A DNA stretch of 39,376 nucleotides from a virus: positions 1-39,376 of the IMG/VR virus record IMGVR_UViG_3300028706_000001, one strand, 5' to 3'. The notes under the pieces were generated by a model. The model was not told the origin of the DNA, ran no database searches, and worked only from the letters and a program-made list of their open reading frames with translations. A program made the position numbers and the translations under genes. Positions 1 to 9,252 of this stretch are shown here, in pieces (the first letter of the stretch is position 1; every line of letters starts with the position of its first letter).

Positions 1-3000
1 CCAGAACTTGCGTGATTTCCCCATCCGTAGGCGGTGTTCCAACTTGACGAACTGGCAATATAGGCATCAGCAATAGCCGTACCCCACCATGTACCTGAAG
101 TGATTGTCCCCACAGTACTCAGGTCGGCTCCTATAGTGTTTAAGTGCGTACTGACAAAGTCACCCGCTCCGAAGTCATAGTATAATAAGTGCTTGTCGGC
201 TGGAGTACCTGTGTGCGTAACGTATCCAGCAGAGGCGTGATTGCCCCAACCGTAAGCGGTGTTCCAGTTAGCAGATGATGAGATGTAAGCATCAGCAATA
301 GCCGTACCCCACCATGTACCTGAAGTGATTGTCCCCACAGTACTCAGGTCGGCTCCTATAGTGTTTAAGTGCGTACTGACAAAGTCACCTGCTCCTGAAT
401 CATAGTACAACAGATGTTTGTCAGAGGGTGATCCTGAAACATCAGTCAGGCTTAACACACTCTGAGCAGTAATACTAGTTAAGTAACCAGAGTCATTGGT
501 AAACACCGAAATGTTATCACCAGATGAGGCATACCCAGAACTTGCGTGATTTCCCCATCCGTAGGCGGTGTTCCAACTTGACGAACTGGCAATATAGGCA
601 TCAGCAATAGCCGTACCCCACCATGTACCTGAAGTAATTGTGCCTACGGTACTTAGGTCGGCTCCAATGGAGTTCAAGTGGGTGCTTACGTAGTCACCCG
701 CTCCGAAGTCATAGTATAATAAGTGCTTGTCGGCAGGGGATCCCGAAACATCAGTTAAACTTAGTACGCTCTCTGAGGTTATCCCCGTGATGTATGCCCC
801 AAGGTCACTAATCTGAGACTCCGTAATAGTCAGCGTCCCACCCAAGGTGATTGTTCCTGTCGATGTGATGGGTCCACCAGTTAAGGTAATCCCATTGACG
901 CTACCAGCAGTGGCAACAGACTGAACCGTTCCTATGCCACCAGATGTGACGTATCCAGCACCATTGGCTATGTACTGGTTGTCAAGTGCGCCACCGTTAC
1001 CAGTGTACGTACCCGCCGCCACCTGATCAAGAGTGGCACTATGAGCCTGAACGTCTGTACCAACAACCAGACTAAGCTGTGCCGCCGTTACAGAGTGCGG
1101 GTTGTTTGTAAGCCCTGAGTGAGTCGTATTAGACGCTACGGATGTATTGTTGCTAACCTCAGTGTCGAAGTCGCTAATCGTAGATGCTGTCTGAGTGCCA
1201 GTGTGGTTTGCTCTAGCAAGGAAGTTGCTATCAGCATAGTCCACCCACGCAGTTCCGTTGTGCCTGAGGACATCACCAGATGCCGCAGATACTATCGAAA
1301 CATCTCCCAAGTCATTGATGTCAGTAGCTCCGCCACCACCTCCGGTTCCATTGTCGATCCAGTGAAGAGTGCTGTCAACACTCTTGAATGCGAGGACCTG
1401 ATTATCGGTAGGTGTGTCTGTGGACCACGTAAGAACGCCTGAGCCGTTCGTGTACAGAACTTGACCTGCCGTATTCCCATCAGCCTTTGGATACGTTACA
1501 GCACCAACCACAAGGCTACCAGAGGACGTTAGTGTAATATCACCCGTAGCGTCAATGATAACAGGGACCGCAGAGGTTATACTCCAGTCATCAATGGCGT
1601 GAATCCCTGCTACGCCATCATACGTAGTTGAGTACCCAAGTGATACCGCACTGCCAGCATTATCGTCTTCCCAGTCGACAGACACAACAGCGTCAGCCGC
1701 ACCAGCGGCTCTGTCAAAGACCAGATCAACACCTGAAGTAGAGAGAATCGTGCCATCGGTTGTCTCACCCATCACGATCTTGCCATCAGTGTCGAGTGCT
1801 ATGATACCACCCAAGCCCAGTCCAGAGGTGGTCAGACTGGAGTCGAAGATGTCAACACCGTTAGACTTTACCTTGATAGCCGCAGTTGCCTCATCCCAGT
1901 AGAAGTGATCAGTGGCATTACCGACCTTAAAGTGTACCGCGTCTGAGTCTACCTCGTCAATGAGCCAGTGATTATACAGGTTTATCCAGATACCGTGTTG
2001 CTTTAGAATGTCAAGGTCAGTACCAGTGTCATCCCAGTCACCCACGTCCTGACCAATGCGGATAGGAATAGACACACCCGCCTCAATCATCCCGCGAATA
2101 ATAATGTCATTAAACTCAGCATCTCCGTATCTGGTAATGATCCAACCATCTGTACTAGATGTGGTTATCTTGCCATAGGTAAGGCTATTTGGATTATCGT
2201 CAACAATGCCACCGCCATCCTCCCAAGAGTTCAGCCCGTCATTGGTGAGATGCGTGTTAACGATCTTAACACCATCCATGTCAATGCGCAAGCCGGAAAT
2301 AGAGCCAACTAGGATCGGATCGCCAACGGCAATAGTCTCCCCGTTACTACCAAAGTTTTCGTCAACGGTGAAGGTTGTAGCTCCCTCGTCAGCATTGGCG
2401 GCTAACTTGCGCTTGAATATGTGACCAGTATCCCTACGCTGGAAGTAGATAGGATCCCCATTCTTTAGATCCTCTGAGAGTGCCGTACAATTTACAGTGG
2501 CCCCAGAGCTACCTGAAGCCACCGTAGCGAGACGATCGTTCTCTTTGGCTAGTAGAGTATCAAAAGATGCCCCAATGCGATTGAAGAGGCTCCCAGAGGC
2601 ACTGTCGAGTCCGTTAGAGAACCCACCGACCATTGAGCTACCAGTAGAGATGCCTGTAGTCAGGTCATTGGTGAATATGTTCTCATCGGCATTGTACCAA
2701 GAGCCTGAGCTATACTCGCCCTGCCACATCGTATTGACGCTCCAGCAACCCCAGTTCTTGCTATCCCTGTTCAGCACATTGATAGGAGTAAGCGAACCGC
2801 CTATACCATAATAGGTTGCCTGATGCCTGCGCCTTGTCTTGTTCATCGACGTTAGCATCATCTCGCCAACGATCTGCGTGTGACTGACGTTCGTGTCGGT
2901 ATTGGAGTGACTAGCAGTAGACTCTTCCCAGTCCTGTGTAACTGTACTGAGGGAGGAGTCTGAGAACATAGATGACTTGTTGAACTTGGTTGGTCCATCA

Positions 3001-4793
3001 CCCAGCACAAAGCTCTTCGAGACAGGGCGCGGGTTGTCCCTGTTGATGAAGTTTACATAGGTGGTTGTCTCGCCATTCACTACGCCATCATCAAGGATCG
3101 GCACAATCTGCACGTTATCCCAGATAACACCAGACCACAAAGACCCACCCCTGTCATCATAGACGATAGGTCCAAGACTGACCGTGATAGCACCATCAGC
3201 GGTAGTTGTGTCAATGCCCGAGAGGAACACCTTGATCGTTGAGTAGAGTGCCGCGTTCTTTAGGCACAACCAGTTAACGGTTGCAGTCCAGCTCAGTGTT
3301 CCGTCATTCTCAAACTGTAAGTACTCGTTTTGCCCCTCGTGCTTGACCTGTAGTGCAATTAGGGAGTACCTTGTTCCGTCCCTTTCGTCATTGGAGTATG
3401 GATTGTCTGGCGGAGCGCCGCTGAAGAACGGAAGTACGCTTGCCACGAGACCAAGATTAGAGCCAGTTTGAATAGTCTGAGAAGTCTGGTCACTATACTT
3501 CCCGTTGTTGGTTGTTCTGATAAACTCGTCCATAGAGCCAGCACCATCTCCCGAGAGGTTGGCTCGCTTACCCGTAATCTCGCTAGTCTGCACAAGCTCG
3601 CTGTAGCCAGTAAAGTCAGTCAGGTAGTCTTGGTTCGATGTCTCAGCTATAAACATACCCCAGTCAGCCTTCTCCGTGTTCTTAGCGTACACGCCATTAA
3701 CCACATCGTGCCTCCAAGGAGATGTCGGATTAGAGCCGTTGTTGTAGAACGCCTCTGTGTCTGAGATATCAGGATTGAAGAAGTCAGGGCTACGCAGGAA
3801 CGCTACTGGACCGTGTTGGTACTGCGTCATAGCAGAGTTATACCCAGACAAGATCTCAGCGGTCGAGATTGTTCTGCTATACTCCTCGCTTGTTATTGTC
3901 TTTAGTGGGTTTACATCCTCATAGTCCGCACTAGCAGTCGTAGTGATGCCAGCACCAGAAGCATTGGATCCGTCTGCGGTCTTGCCAGCACCCGCACTGC
4001 TGTATCTCCACCTGCGGTAGGTAGACTTGGCAAAGTGGTTTGCCTGAGTTAGATGCCACGCACCGTCAGCCTGAAACAACTTCAGAGTCCAAGCGGAGCA
4101 TATGGATCGGATCACATCAAGAGCAGACACCAAGCCCTGATCACTATCCTTGTTCCTGTTTGTGAACGCCAGCTTGTTGGTCCAAGTGTACTCAAGTGGA
4201 CACTTCTCTATACCGCTATTAGACGCAAGCAACTCACTGCTTTTGTGATACAGCGATGATGATACATAGAAGTCTAGTCCAAATCCGGTGCTGGATAGGA
4301 TGTCAGCAATAACGCTAATAACGTTAACAGAGCCAGCCGTAAGTGGCGTACCATCTGTGTCATCAGCATAGGGTATCGTAGATAGTCTCCCCAGCCCATC
4401 CGTGGCAGAGAAAGACAGCTTGATTGGACCATCTTCCTCGAAGTACAGGCTCTCAGGATCAATACGACCAACCCACTTCAGGTTGTTTCCAGATCGGATA
4501 ACAAGGAGGTACTTATTGACGATGGTATCCAGTTGCTCCTCAAGGTCAGAGACCAGTGCTAGACCGTCATCATAAAGGCTTACAACAGTCTCACTGGTGA
4601 TCGTCTCGCCATACTCATTCTCCCCATCGTGAACCCATCTGGTTTCAATGGCACTGCGTCCATCAAGCTCTACTGAAGATGAGGTAGAAGCAAAGCCATC
4701 TTCGTGAACTTCAAGAACATATGAGTTGTTCTCATCCGTAGTGAATGAGTGTGTGTACTTCGCTGTAGTCCAATTCGTTAAGTCGAAACTCAA
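1..4793 (-). CDS. Giant tail-tip/central fibre protein, 5' part (gene continues across the window edge at 39376)
   Basis: The frame opens at a TTG start (4793-4791), directly after an in-frame TAA, with AGAGGG seven bases upstream as ribosome site. It stays open to base 1. If position 1 joins 39297, it continues to the stop at 38091 and makes exactly 2000 codons (1999 aa). The N-terminal several hundred residues look like a tail-tip hub (mixed alpha/beta, Trp/Tyr rich). They are followed by collagen-free fibre repeats with motifs such as WNTAYGWGNHASSGY and GTITSGTWWGTAIADAY. It follows the tape measure gene, the usual place for the tail-tip/receptor-binding protein. Function is inferred from position and repeat style; no enzymatic domain was recognised. 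Confidence 0.8.
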   Translation of the reverse strand, partial: MSFDLTNWTTAKYTHSFTTDENNSYVLEVHEDGFASTSSSVELDGRSAIETRWVHDGENEYGETITSETVVSLYDDGLALVSDLEEQLDTIVNKYLLVIRSGNNLKWVGRIDPESLYFEEDGPIKLSFSATDGLGRLSTIPYADDTDGTPLTAGSVNVISVIADILSSTGFGLDFYVSSSLYHKSSELLASNSGIEKCPLEYTWTNKLAFTNRNKDSDQGLVSALDVIRSICSAWTLKLFQADGAWHLTQANHFAKSTYRRWRYSSAGAGKTADGSNASGAGITTTASADYEDVNPLKTITSEEYSRTISTAEILSGYNSAMTQYQHGPVAFLRSPDFFNPDISDTEAFYNNGSNPTSPWRHDVVNGVYAKNTEKADWGMFIAETSNQDYLTDFTGYSELVQTSEITGKRANLSGDGAGSMDEFIRTTNNGKYSDQTSQTIQTGSNLGLVASVLPFFSGAPPDNPYSNDERDGTRYSLIALQVKHEGQNEYLQFENDGTLSWTATVNWLCLKNAALYSTIKVFLSGIDTTTADGAITVSLGPIVYDDRGGSLWSGVIWDNVQIVPILDDGVVNGETTTYVNFINRDNPRPVSKSFVLGDGPTKFNKSSMFSDSSLSTVTQDWEESTASHSNTDTNVSHTQIVGEMMLTSMNKTRRRHQATYYGIGGSLTPINVLNRDSKNWGCWSVNTMWQGEYSSGSWYNADENIFTNDLTTGISTGSSMVGGFSNGLDSASGSLFNRIGASFDTLLAKENDRLATVASGSSGATVNCTALSEDLKNGDPIYFQRRDTGHIFKRKLAANADEGATTFTVDENFGSNGETIAVGDPILVGSISGLRIDMDGVKIVNTHLTNDGLNSWEDGGGIVDDNPNSLTYGKITTSSTDGWIITRYGDAEFNDIIIRGMIEAGVSIPIRIGQDVGDWDDTGTDLDILKQHGIWINLYNHWLIDEVDSDAVHFKVGNATDHFYWDEATAAIKVKSNGVDIFDSSLTTSGLGLGGIIALDTDGKIVMGETTDGTILSTSGVDLVFDRAAGAADAVVSVDWEDDNAGSAVSLGYSTTYDGVAGIHAIDDWSITSAVPVIIDATGDITLTSSGSLVVGAVTYPKADGNTAGQVLYTNGSGVLTWSTDTPTDNQVLAFKSVDSTLHWIDNGTGGGGGATDINDLGDVSIVSAASGDVLRHNGTAWVDYADSNFLARANHTGTQTASTISDFDTEVSNNTSVASNTTHSGLTNNPHSVTAAQLSLVVGTDVQAHSATLDQVAAGTYTGNGGALDNQYIANGAGYVTSGGIGTVQSVATAGSVNGITLTGGPITSTGTITLGGTLTITESQISDLGAYITGITSESVLSLTDVSGSPADKHLLYYDFGAGDYVSTHLNSIGADLSTVGTITSGTWWGTAIADAYIASSSSWNTAYGWGNHASSGYASSGDNISVFTNDSGYLTSITAQSVLSLTDVSGSPSDKHLLYYDSGAGDFVSTHLNTIGADLSTVGTITSGTWWGTAIADAYISSSANWNTAYGWGNHASAGYVTHTGTPADKHLLYYDFGAGDFVSTHLNTIGADLSTVGTITSGTWWGTAIADAYIASSSSWNTAYGWGNHASS
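64..164. repeat. 101-bp exact direct repeat within the tail gene, copy A
   Basis: Bases 64-164 recur unchanged at 289-389 (period 225 bp), and bases 1-101 recur unchanged at 535-635. The repeats encode the fibre module with the GTWWGTAIADAY motif. Nucleotide identity, not only protein similarity, implies recent duplication or gene conversion, and makes the copy number in an assembly uncertain. Confidence 0.9.
289..389. repeat. 101-bp exact direct repeat within the tail gene, copy B
   Basis: Second copy of 64-164. The next repeat block at 488-635 also matches the last ~127 bases of the window (39250-39376), so the right edge of the window ends inside a repeat unit. Confidence 0.9.
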
Positions 4794-4821
4794 TTTTTAA
4801 CCCTCTGTTTTAAGTCTAGAT

Positions 4822-7179
4822 CTACCTGCTACGATCCTTAGCCAAGAACCCGCCGTCCCATCCGCTACCCATCTGCAAGGAAGCCTGACCAGCACCTACG
4901 CCACCACCAGACACGCCACCAGCACCAATGCGTCTTGACGATGCAGAATTCTCATTAGCAATCACGCTAACAAGGTTCCTGCCCGACGAAACAAGCTCAA
5001 CTCGCATTGACGTTCTGTCAGCCCTGTTAGATGCCGCATTCATTCCAGTCCAGTTACCCGTAAGTGTTGACGGTGCAAGCGCACTGCCCTGCATAGAGTT
5101 TATGCTGTCTACAGTCATTCCATTAGTGAACCACTGATCAAGCCCAGTTAGATTGCCTGTTGGCTTTCCGCCGCGACCACTACCACCACCCATAGAGGCA
5201 CTCTTCTCACTTGCCTTGGTGAGCTTCTTGGCTACAACAACAAGTGCCAGTCCTGCCGCCGCCGCCGCGAAGCCTCCGCCCGGCATTTTTATTGCTTGTT
5301 TGATCCATTCAATGAGCGCACCGAACTTCATTGCAAGAAGACCCTGCGTGATAAGGCTCTGCCCCCAGCTATCCAAGAAGCCACCAAAAGCCTCCACAAA
5401 ACTATCACCACCGATAGCCATATCCAGACTGGCATTGATCATATCAGCACCCATCTCAGAGTAGATCTCGCGCCTGCGCTGTCTTATGTCTTCTAATTTC
5501 TGATTGTGCTTCTCCTTTGCATTAAGCTCCTTCTGCCTCAGCTTAACCGCCTCTGCATTGTTCTTCGCTTGAGCGCGTAGCCTTTTCATCTGCTCCTCGT
5601 GGTCGAACAGATCTTTCTTAGCCTCTTTGCTTTCTTTACTAACCTCCTGTGGCTTGGGCTTAACCTTGACCCCAAACGTCTCGGTCAGAGAGCCGCTATC
5701 ATCCAAGACACCCTTCACTTTGAGGTCATTCAGTTGTGTCTGAAAGTTAATCTGGTCTTCCAGTGCGGCTGTCTGCGCCCTTAGATTAGCCAGAATCATC
5801 CCATCCGTTCCGAGAACCTTCTCTAGCTCAAAAGAAAGCTCTTCTACAGTGTACTTAGTAGCCTCCATCTTTTCAGCCCACTTTTCAGCAAGCGTCTTGA
5901 TCTCTTTCTTATCATCCTTTGCCTTCTTCAGCTTCTCTAGGTACTCATCAAGTGAGCCATCACCGACCATTTTAGCCCACTCTGAGCGAGTGATCTCCAG
6001 CTCAAGACCAGCATCAGTTACCGTCTGCTTGAACTCCATCCACTTCAAGTTCATCTCCTGCATAGCCGCCATAAACGAGACACCCCCGCCACCGAAGCCA
6101 CCAGCTAGAACGTCCTTGACCTTCTGCTCATACTTCGCCGCCGCGATGTTGGCAGGGTCCCACTGCGTTGCATACGAGACCTGAAGCTCGGCAAGACTGA
6201 GTTTGATCTCGTTATTGCGCTTGAGTATCCGAGCCTTTAGATTCTCTTCGGTAGAGATCCACGCTAAGTTCTCGCGTATCTGTTCATTATTATTTTTCTG
6301 TTGCTTTTCTAGATCCTCCAGAGAGATCTTCAGGTTCTTGACGTTTTCCCGCGCTTCCTTTAGCTCCGCCATTGTAAGCACATTGCCATCCTTATCCATC
6401 GCAATGTAGCCACCAAGCGTCTCCTTCAGCTCCTCTAACTTCCCTTTTGTATTGGAAATTTCCTGACCAAGCCTCTCCTGAGTCACAGCCATCTTGATTA
6501 CGGGATTAGCCGCAATGACCTCCATAAACGACTTAAACTCACCCTTGGCTTCCCTAGCCCTCTTAGCCGCCATCATCTGCTTGTTCATAAAGAACTCGAT
6601 GCCAGCGGTGACCAAGGAGAACGCAACAAGAAGACCTGCCGGTCCCGCTAGTGATGCTCCTAACTGCTTGAACGCCTTCTTCCACCCGCCCATCTGACCA
6701 GCCATATGAGTCATTGACTGGAAGAGCATCTGCACGTTGTTCGTAACGGCACGAACACCCTGTGCCGCCCCCATCCCAAACTGACCAGCATCCTGAAAGG
6801 TCTGACCAAGGGAAATGGCGGCAAAAGAACCAGAACCAGTTGCGTGGTTCATCTTAGAGAGCGCACCCTGAGTCTGGAGTGCCGCCTTCTCTGTCTTGCT
6901 AAGACCAGCTACTGCCGCCTCGTATGCTCGTGCCGAAGCTTGAGTAGCTCGTACCTGAGCCTGTAAAGCCCTCTTGATGGCATCAGACGCTTTAACAGCC
7001 TTTCCCTTGCTGTTGACCCACCGGTTCTGAGACTGGCTGAACCTGTACATTCCGCCAGTGGACTTCTGGATGAACCCATCTAGTTGAGCCATCTCGCCAC
7101 TAAGCTGGCTCATCGCAGTAATAGCCTTGCCAGCATTTGCGACAATCTCAATCCCAACTTGTGTCTTATTAATAGCCAC
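4822..7179 (-). CDS. Tape measure protein
   Basis: 785 aa. Long Lys/Glu/Ala-rich helical protein; charged coiled-coil stretches occupy roughly residues 210-600, a hydrophobic segment lies near residues 175-200 (LAGPAGLLVAFSLVTAG) and another Ala-rich one near 670-690. The C-terminus is Gly/Ser rich. These are tape-measure traits and the gene sits between the frameshifted chaperone pair and the tail-tip gene, the canonical siphovirus order. Using the family rule of about 0.15 nm per residue, a tail near 120 nm is expected (inference). Its start overlaps the stop of the upstream frame at 7179. Confidence 0.85.
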   Translation of the reverse strand: MAINKTQVGIEIVANAGKAITAMSQLSGEMAQLDGFIQKSTGGMYRFSQSQNRWVNSKGKAVKASDAIKRALQAQVRATQASARAYEAAVAGLSKTEKAALQTQGALSKMNHATGSGSFAAISLGQTFQDAGQFGMGAAQGVRAVTNNVQMLFQSMTHMAGQMGGWKKAFKQLGASLAGPAGLLVAFSLVTAGIEFFMNKQMMAAKRAREAKGEFKSFMEVIAANPVIKMAVTQERLGQEISNTKGKLEELKETLGGYIAMDKDGNVLTMAELKEARENVKNLKISLEDLEKQQKNNNEQIRENLAWISTEENLKARILKRNNEIKLSLAELQVSYATQWDPANIAAAKYEQKVKDVLAGGFGGGGVSFMAAMQEMNLKWMEFKQTVTDAGLELEITRSEWAKMVGDGSLDEYLEKLKKAKDDKKEIKTLAEKWAEKMEATKYTVEELSFELEKVLGTDGMILANLRAQTAALEDQINFQTQLNDLKVKGVLDDSGSLTETFGVKVKPKPQEVSKESKEAKKDLFDHEEQMKRLRAQAKNNAEAVKLRQKELNAKEKHNQKLEDIRQRRREIYSEMGADMINASLDMAIGGDSFVEAFGGFLDSWGQSLITQGLLAMKFGALIEWIKQAIKMPGGGFAAAAAGLALVVVAKKLTKASEKSASMGGGSGRGGKPTGNLTGLDQWFTNGMTVDSINSMQGSALAPSTLTGNWTGMNAASNRADRTSMRVELVSSGRNLVSVIANENSASSRRIGAGGVSGGGVGAGQASLQMGSGWDGGFLAKDRSR

Positions 7180-7454
7180 TAGCGTCCCCTTATCTTATAG
7201 CCAACACCCTCTATTTGTCGGCGGTTATCTTGCCAAGCAATAGCAAGCTCTGATTCTGTACACTCCCGTAGCTCACGCGCACGAAGCGGATCACCACCAG
7301 AGAGGCTGAGTCTGATTAGGAGCCACAGGTCAGTTTCACGGGCAAACTGTCGTGACCACCCAGCCTCTATCACATCCCGTGACGAACTCGGATCTATGGG
7401 CCTAATTGATCTAAGTCTTGACTCAGCATCTTCACGGTCTGAGCCAGCAATGTA
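7179..7454 (-). CDS. Tail assembly chaperone T-extension, expressed by -1 frameshift from the upstream gene
   Basis: The -1 frame is open from immediately after a TGA at 7463-7461 to the stop at 7179. The slippery run U UUU UUU (bases 7460-7454 on the minus strand) is the first thing in this open frame. Slipping there joins the first ~85 residues of the G-like protein to ~91 residues beginning YIAGSDRED and ending YKIRGR. A free-standing start (GTG at 7373) would give only 64 aa. This is the known gpG/gpGT arrangement, located right before the tape measure. The frameshift itself is inferred from frame and slippery site. Confidence 0.7.
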   Translation of the reverse strand, partial: YIAGSDREDAESRLRSIRPIDPSSSRDVIEAGWSRQFARETDLWLLIRLSLSGGDPLRARELRECTESELAIAWQDNRRQIEGVGYKIRGR

Positions 7455-7711
7455 AAAAAATCACGGATGACCTTCGCCTCCATACCATTTATTGCATTGG
7501 CAGGATCAAAGTCTGGTAACCCATCCAGAACGAGACGCACGAAGTCTATATCCTTCGCCCCCTCCTCGTCAATGAGTGCCAGTGCCTTGTCCCTTAGAGC
7601 GATTGTGGGAGCCTTCATCTTTCCCCATTGGTCAGGAGCAACTTCGTACTCGTCCCCAACACGGGGGTCATCGTGACCACCCAGAACCGCATTTAAATCA
7701 ATCTTAGCCAT
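7394..7711 (-). CDS. Tail assembly chaperone (gpG-like)
   Basis: 105 aa, MAKIDLNAVLGG start. Small, acidic, alpha-helical protein between the tail-tube gene and the tape measure. Codons GAT-TTT-TTT at 7462-7454 form the slippery heptamer for the -1 extension described in the neighbouring entry; without slippage translation ends at 7394 with QLGP. Chaperone role is inferred from position, size and the frameshift design rather than from a recognised domain. Confidence 0.7.
   Translation of the reverse strand: MAKIDLNAVLGGHDDPRVGDEYEVAPDQWGKMKAPTIALRDKALALIDEEGAKDIDFVRLVLDGLPDFDPANAINGMEAKVIRDFFTLLAQTVKMLSQDLDQLGP
7454..7460 (-). promoter_or_regulatory. Slippery heptamer U UUU UUU for programmed -1 frameshifting
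   Basis: Seven consecutive T on the minus strand in register N NNT TTT TTT of the chaperone frame. The -1 frame is closed by a stop just 5' of it and open for about 90 codons 3' of it, as expected for a used site. No clear pseudoknot was worked out downstream. Confidence 0.7.
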
Positions 7712-7730
7712 CAGATCCCTCTGTGTTTAA

Positions 7731-8558
7731 TTAAGGACTTGTAAGTGATACAACATCTGTTTCTGCATAGCCTCTGGCAGAAGCAGTCACCGCACATCCA
7801 GCGAAGTAGTCGCTTGGCGTTGCCACTCCAGCGCTACCATCGTGGTATGAAATGATGTCATTCCAGTTGTCAGCAACAGCCTTCAGGTGCAAGCGGGTTG
7901 AGCGTGGAGCAGAAGCATCCTCGTTCGTGTAATGCTTGAACGTGTAAACGTCATCAAAGCATAGCCAGTTACCATCCGGTAAGCGAATAGCAACATCACC
8001 CGATGATGCGTTCGTGATATCTGAGTAAACGTCTTCAGGAAGGATTAACTCCTCCATAAAGTTTACTGAGGAGTAGTATGGCAAACCACATCCTGTGCTT
8101 CCCTGAAACGCTAGGTCGAAGGTAGGAGCAGGAACATCAAGGGTAACACCCAAGTCAGTCCATACGCCAGTTGTTCCACCATATGCCGCGTCAAGACCAG
8201 TCTTGTCAGCACCAGCCGCACCTAAGAATACTTGGCAAGCATCAGGAACCTGATGGATCAACGGAACCACGGTGATGATGCAGTTAGCAAACGCCTGTGT
8301 CTTGCCATCCATATATGTGACCGTGACCGTACTCTTGGTTCTGGCTGTCATCAACGTGTTGAGAGCAGAGTACGCAGAGTAGTCAAGAACACTACACGTA
8401 ACGGTTTTAGTAATAGACCCACGCTCTACATCAAAGCCTAAGCCAGATGTGTACGTGTCAGGGGCATTGTCTACAGAGAGCCCCTCAATGTATGAGGCGG
8501 CAACGGTTGTTGCGCCAAATTGAACTTGGGTGATTTCACCCACTCCTAGCTGTGACAT
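7731..8558 (-). CDS. Major tail tube protein
   Basis: 275 aa, beta-rich, Thr/Ser/Val/Asp composition, starting MSQLGVGEITQVQFG. It follows small connector genes and precedes the chaperones, the usual site of the tube subunit. Abuts the upstream gene (shared base 8558). Assignment rests on position, size and composition. Confidence 0.7.
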   Translation of the reverse strand: MSQLGVGEITQVQFGATTVAASYIEGLSVDNAPDTYTSGLGFDVERGSITKTVTCSVLDYSAYSALNTLMTARTKSTVTVTYMDGKTQAFANCIITVVPLIHQVPDACQVFLGAAGADKTGLDAAYGGTTGVWTDLGVTLDVPAPTFDLAFQGSTGCGLPYYSSVNFMEELILPEDVYSDITNASSGDVAIRLPDGNWLCFDDVYTFKHYTNEDASAPRSTRLHLKAVADNWNDIISYHDGSAGVATPSDYFAGCAVTASARGYAETDVVSLTSP

Positions 8559-8791
8559 TAGTTGTCCTCTTTAGTTTTTTTAGGTTTTGGTTCCTGCTTA
8601 ATTGGCGCAGGCGGTGCGTAGAACTCCTTGTAAGCAGTTTCGCTGATCTTATTCTCTTCGAGCAAGATAGGTTGCTTCAGGTGTCTGTGAATAGACAGGG
8701 TTGTCCCCTTCGGTACTCGTACATCATATGTGCCATTACCGCCGAAGCAAGTAATGACCGCCATCTTGTCTGTAATAAATTTCTTCTTCAT
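8558..8791 (-). CDS. Small protein between tail terminator and tail tube, unknown function
   Basis: 77 aa. N-terminal part (MKKKFITDKMAVITCFGGNG) looks like a small beta domain, C-terminal 20 residues are Pro/Lys/Glu rich and probably disordered. Overlaps the preceding gene by four bases, so it is part of the same operon. No family recognised. Confidence 0.6.
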   Translation of the reverse strand: MKKKFITDKMAVITCFGGNGTYDVRVPKGTTLSIHRHLKQPILLEENKISETAYKEFYAPPAPIKQEPKPKKTKEDN

Positions 8792-9252
8792 CGTACTGGT
8801 TTGGCTGTGAATTCAACTTTGTGTGCAAGGTAGTCGGGGTTTGCATCCATTCTGATGCGCCTGTTGAACGCCCAACCCATTATTACGCTCTTGAAGTCTG
8901 TGGATCTCTCTGTGCAGGTAAATACAGAATGTACCATCTGATCAGTGATGTCCCACAGAAGCTCCCTAGATGCCGTGTAACGGCTTCGACCACTAGCCCT
9001 TACGATAACATAGATATCAACTTCAACGTCCTCACGGAGCGGCAGACCGCATCCATCGAGACGTTCTGGTGTAGTCTGTGGCATTCCTATGAAAATAGTA
9101 ACGTCACCTATGCCAGATTCGTTGGCTCTCTGCTCAATGGCTTGCCATAGCTCGCCGTCAAAGATGACAACAGAGTCAACCTCGCCACCAAAGAAGCGAT
9201 CAATCTGACCACCTACTGCATCAAATACGTCATTACTGGAGGTATACCCCAT
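8788..9252 (-). CDS. Putative tail terminator / tail completion protein
   Basis: 154 aa. The layout (N-terminal helix with DVFDAVGGQIDRFF, central beta-strands with DVEVDIYVIVRASGR, a helix, then paired strands) matches small tail-terminator type proteins, and it lies between the morphogenesis-type protein and the tube gene. Shares base 9252 with the upstream stop. Family assignment is tentative. Confidence 0.5.
   Translation of the reverse strand: MGYTSSNDVFDAVGGQIDRFFGGEVDSVVIFDGELWQAIEQRANESGIGDVTIFIGMPQTTPERLDGCGLPLREDVEVDIYVIVRASGRSRYTASRELLWDITDQMVHSVFTCTERSTDFKSVIMGWAFNRRIRMDANPDYLAHKVEFTAKPVR

Noticed and set aside
4928-6697. Plus-strand open frames opposite the tape measure gene
   Set aside because: Shadows of the minus-strand reading frame; Ser/Ala-rich antisense translations without ribosome sites.
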